A stretch of 17,800 nt of DNA from an uncultured Caryophanales bacterium. GTDB lineage: Bacteria; Bacillota_I; Bacilli_A; RFN20; CAG-288. Each line of letters opens with the position of its first letter. Position 1 is the stretch's first letter. Under the pieces are notes generated by a model. It was not told the origin of the DNA. It saw only the letters and a program-made list of their open reading frames with translations, and ran no database searches. The stretch is from NCBI GenBank assembly GCA_937896065.1, contig CALBLI010000013.1, forward strand, positions 1 to 17,800. Direction: 5' to 3'. The position numbers and the translations under genes were made by a program. Shown in pieces: positions 15,928 through 17,800 of this stretch.

Positions 15928-17304
15928 TTATTGCTTTGATACTCTTTTAGTGAGTTCATTAATAGTTTTCTTAAAACTATTATCTTTTTCTACTCTTTCT
16001 TCAATTTTAGATACATTAGTAACAACAGTTGAATGATCTTTTTGAAATTCTCTACCAATTGTCTGATAGGGCATATTCAATATTTTTCTTGATAAGTACA
16101 TTGCTATTTGCCTAGCTAATGCGATTTGACTTGTTCTAACTTTTGAACGCAGTTGACTAGATGTTAAAGAATAATAAGAAGCGACATCATCGATTATTGA
16201 ATTGATACTGACTGCTCCTTTTCTTTCTATTATTTTATTTTCTTCAGCAAAAACTTCTTGTACAAATTCCAAAGAAATATTACCTGTAGGCTTTAAAGTA
16301 GCCATGCTAAATAATAGAGTTGTTAAAGCTCCTTCAAGCTCTCTGACATTCTTAGAATGGTGCATTGCTAAGTAATCTAAAGCTTCTTCATCAAAATCAT
16401 CTAATTTATAACCATGCGTTTGTATTTTTAAATTTAGTATTTCTCTTAATGTTTTTTTATCAGGAGGAGTCATATTTAAAGATAATCCACCTGAAAATCT
16501 AGTGACTAATCTATCTTCAAGTCCTTTAAGTTCAATTGGACTACGGTCTGAAGTTATAACAATTTGTTTGCCAGTTGAAACCAAGATATTAAATATATCA
16601 AAGAAAATCATTTGAATAGATTTCTTATCAGCTAAAAATTGAATATCATCAATTAAAAGAAGATCAACACCATAAAAATAATTTTTGATACTTTCAATTT
16701 CAATATTTTGATCATTTCTAAAATGATTATAAATAGTATCAACAAATATATTAGTAGTTATATATTGAATATTCTTATCTGGATATTTTTCTTTATATCT
16801 ATTTCCAATTGCATACAAAAGGTGAGTTTTACCTAAACCGGATTTTGAATAAATAAAAATAGGATTATATTTAGCTGGATAATCAACTGATTGAAGACTA
16901 GCTAGATATGCTTGCTTATTAGATGATCCAACAACAAAATTATCGAAAGTATACGTTTGAATAAGTGAACAATTTGGAAAAACTTTTTTATCAAGGTTTT
17001 GTTTTTTATGATCATTTTGACTCAGTTTTAAAAAGTCATCACTACTCATTATTTCAACCTCTAAGTCATCAGCAGTCAGATTATCTAAAATATTTTTTAT
17101 TTTCAAAGGATAATTAGATTGATTTATAAAGGTAGCTGATGAAGAACTATCAGTTACAAAGATAGCTTTTTTAGAATCAATTGCTTTTAAAGAAAAAGAA
17201 TCATTTGCAAAAAGAATATCAAATGAATCTTCATTTGATTCTTCTTTCATCTTAGAAATTAACGTATCTTGCAACGTTTTTAAGTCCTTCGTTTTATAAT
17301 TCAT
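15928..17304 (-). CDS. dnaA: Chromosomal replication initiator DnaA
   Basis: Encodes 458 aa from the ATG at 17304, chosen because AGGTGG (about 17311-17316) lies 6 nt upstream. A longer in-frame start at 17343 would add 'MIYLLLALNRWVF', unlike DnaA, and would lie upstream of the likely promoter. DnaA is the ATPase that binds origin boxes and opens the duplex. Domain I covers about 1-90 and a short linker about 90-115. The AAA+ domain has a Walker A loop SKSGLGKTH (153-161), Walker B LLLIDDIQF (215-223), sensor I 'VITSDRSP' (249-256), Box VII 'GLEDRLVTRFSGG' (261-273) with R269, and sensor II R321 in 'NVRELEGAL'. Domain IV has 'LARQIAMYL' (396-404) and the recognition motif FQKDHSTV (420-427). 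That motif is one residue shorter than the usual FGGRDHTTV. The first glycines of the P-loop are replaced by S-K. dnaN does not follow. Confidence 0.97.
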   Translation of the reverse strand: MNYKTKDLKTLQDTLISKMKEESNEDSFDILFANDSFSLKAIDSKKAIFVTDSSSSATFINQSNYPLKIKNILDNLTADDLEVEIMSSDDFLKLSQNDHKKQNLDKKVFPNCSLIQTYTFDNFVVGSSNKQAYLASLQSVDYPAKYNPIFIYSKSGLGKTHLLYAIGNRYKEKYPDKNIQYITTNIFVDTIYNHFRNDQNIEIESIKNYFYGVDLLLIDDIQFLADKKSIQMIFFDIFNILVSTGKQIVITSDRSPIELKGLEDRLVTRFSGGLSLNMTPPDKKTLREILNLKIQTHGYKLDDFDEEALDYLAMHHSKNVRELEGALTTLLFSMATLKPTGNISLEFVQEVFAEENKIIERKGAVSINSIIDDVASYYSLTSSQLRSKVRTSQIALARQIAMYLSRKILNMPYQTIGREFQKDHSTVVTNVSKIEERVEKDNSFKKTINELTKRVSKQ

Positions 17305-17333
17305 AAATACCCACCTATTCAAGGCCAGTAATA

Positions 17334-17339
17334 AGTATA
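17334..17339 (-). promoter_or_regulatory. Candidate -10 box of dnaA
   Basis: TATACT on the minus strand, 29 bases before the chosen ATG at 17304. No good -35 is seen; the region where it would lie (17357-17362) is a T-run on the minus strand. A DnaA box at 17364-17372 abuts it, which would fit autoregulation by DnaA. Tentative. Confidence 0.35.
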
Positions 17340-17363
17340 TCAAACAAAAATTTCAAAAAAAAG

Positions 17364-17678
17364 TTATCAACAATCACTTTATTTTTTTAAATTAAATTTA
17401 CTTTTATAAATAAAGTTATCAACAGCAAACATTTGTTGATAACTTGTTGATATCTTAATTGTTATTAACATTGATGTTGATAAGTTGATAATTTTTAACA
17501 CTTTAAAAAGTTATCAACATATTAAAAGTTATGTGCTAATCGACATTTTTAAAACTTAATAACATATCATATATAAGTTATCAACAATATGTTATTTTTT
17601 TGTATTGATTGTTATTAACTTGTTAATTATCAACATTTTCATTTTTGATTTCTATTTATAAAATAAAAGTTATCAACA
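17364..17678. promoter_or_regulatory. DnaA-box cluster, variant consensus TTATCAACA
   Basis: Exact boxes on the + strand start at 17364, 17416, 17511, 17578, 17627 and 17670. Exact boxes on the - strand occupy 17434-17442 and 17475-17483. One-mismatch copies lie at 17445-17453 (-), 17483-17491 (-, sharing a base with the previous box) and 17462-17470 (+, TTATTAACA). None has the canonical TTATCCACA. Most are preceded by G or AG. The two exact reverse boxes lie together near the dnaA-proximal side. Confidence 0.9.
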
Positions 17679-17728
17679 TAAACACCACACCTATTTTATA
17701 TAAATTGTTTATTAAAAAAAATAACATA

Positions 17729-17772
17729 TATTTTTACATTTTTATTATTTAAAAATGTTATTTTTACATTTT
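17729..17772 (+). repeat. 14-bp direct repeat in the putative DNA unwinding element
   Basis: TATTTTTACATTTT occurs at 17729-17742 and again at 17759-17772, exactly 30 bp apart. The tract around them has almost no G or C. AAAATGT (17752-17758) and ACATTTT (17766-17772) also form an inverted pair. Such AT-rich direct repeats near DnaA boxes recall the 13-mers of other origins. Confidence 0.7.
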
Positions 17773-17800
17773 ATTTATTAAAACTTTATTTTTTAAATAA

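Larger units (their letters stand above)
17344..17800. other. Probable chromosomal replication origin (oriC)
   Basis: This gene-free stretch upstream of dnaA contains eight exact TTATCAACA 9-mers and ends in an extremely AT-rich tract (about 17690-17800) that would serve as the unwinding region. Dense DnaA-box clusters next to dnaA mark the origin in most low-GC Gram-positive bacteria. No ORF longer than a few tens of codons is visible. The window ends inside this region, so its right border and the next gene are unseen. Confidence 0.88.

Noticed and set aside
17305..17343. A DnaA start 13 residues earlier at 17343.
   Set aside because: The added residues are hydrophobic and unlike DnaA, the ATG has no ribosome site and it lies upstream of the likely -10 box, while the ATG at 17304 has AGGTGG.
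1..17800. CRISPR arrays, insertion sequences or a defence system.
   Set aside because: No regularly spaced repeats outside the DnaA boxes, no transposase, integrase, nuclease or Cas motifs were recognised.

Overview
The window is strongly AT-rich bacterial DNA. TGA is used as a stop (for example at 3043-3045, 6204-6206 and 7214-7216) and tryptophan is TGG, so the genetic code is the standard bacterial one. Shine-Dalgarno sites of the AAGGAG type, lipobox signal peptides, an rpmG-secE-nusG cluster and an AT-rich dnaA/oriC region all suggest a low-GC Gram-positive lineage (Bacillota or a neighbouring mollicute-like or RF39-like gut group). The exact taxon is inference; no rRNA or tRNA gene was seen.

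Left third (1-6206, + strand): two very large genes overlapping by ATGA encode cytoplasmic-looking proteins with no recognised family. Both seem to be built from a degenerate repeated module. Two copies in the first protein keep a CxC...CxxC four-cysteine pattern, and the copies in the second protein have lost it. The first gene is open to the left edge and is probably cut there.

Middle (6302-8239, + strand): a tight three-gene unit encodes a six-helix membrane protein (DUF308/HdeD-like), a tiny Xre-type HTH protein and a pyridoxal/pyridoxamine kinase. It converges on a minus-strand unit, read right to left: rpmG (ribosomal L33, 48 aa), secE, nusG and a pseudouridine-kinase-like PfkB enzyme that starts 3 nt after the nusG stop. 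rpmG has a -10 box and a short 5' hairpin in its leader.

Right part (10531-15926, + strand): two paralogous secreted lipoproteins carry Ig-like N-terminal regions and an M6-like zinc metalloprotease domain (HETGHMLGLSD). The first also has a poly-serine stalk encoded by a 39-bp tandem repeat. They end 1 nt from the convergent dnaA.

Far right (15928-17800): dnaA on the minus strand, followed by a gene-free origin-like stretch. It holds eight identical 9-mers TTATCAACA (six forward, two reverse), several one-mismatch copies, and an extremely AT-rich tract with a 14-bp direct repeat spaced 30 bp. The boxes differ from the canonical TTATCCACA, and the DNA-recognition motif of this DnaA is also altered and one residue short. 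The two unknown giant proteins and this box/DnaA co-variation are the most interesting parts.
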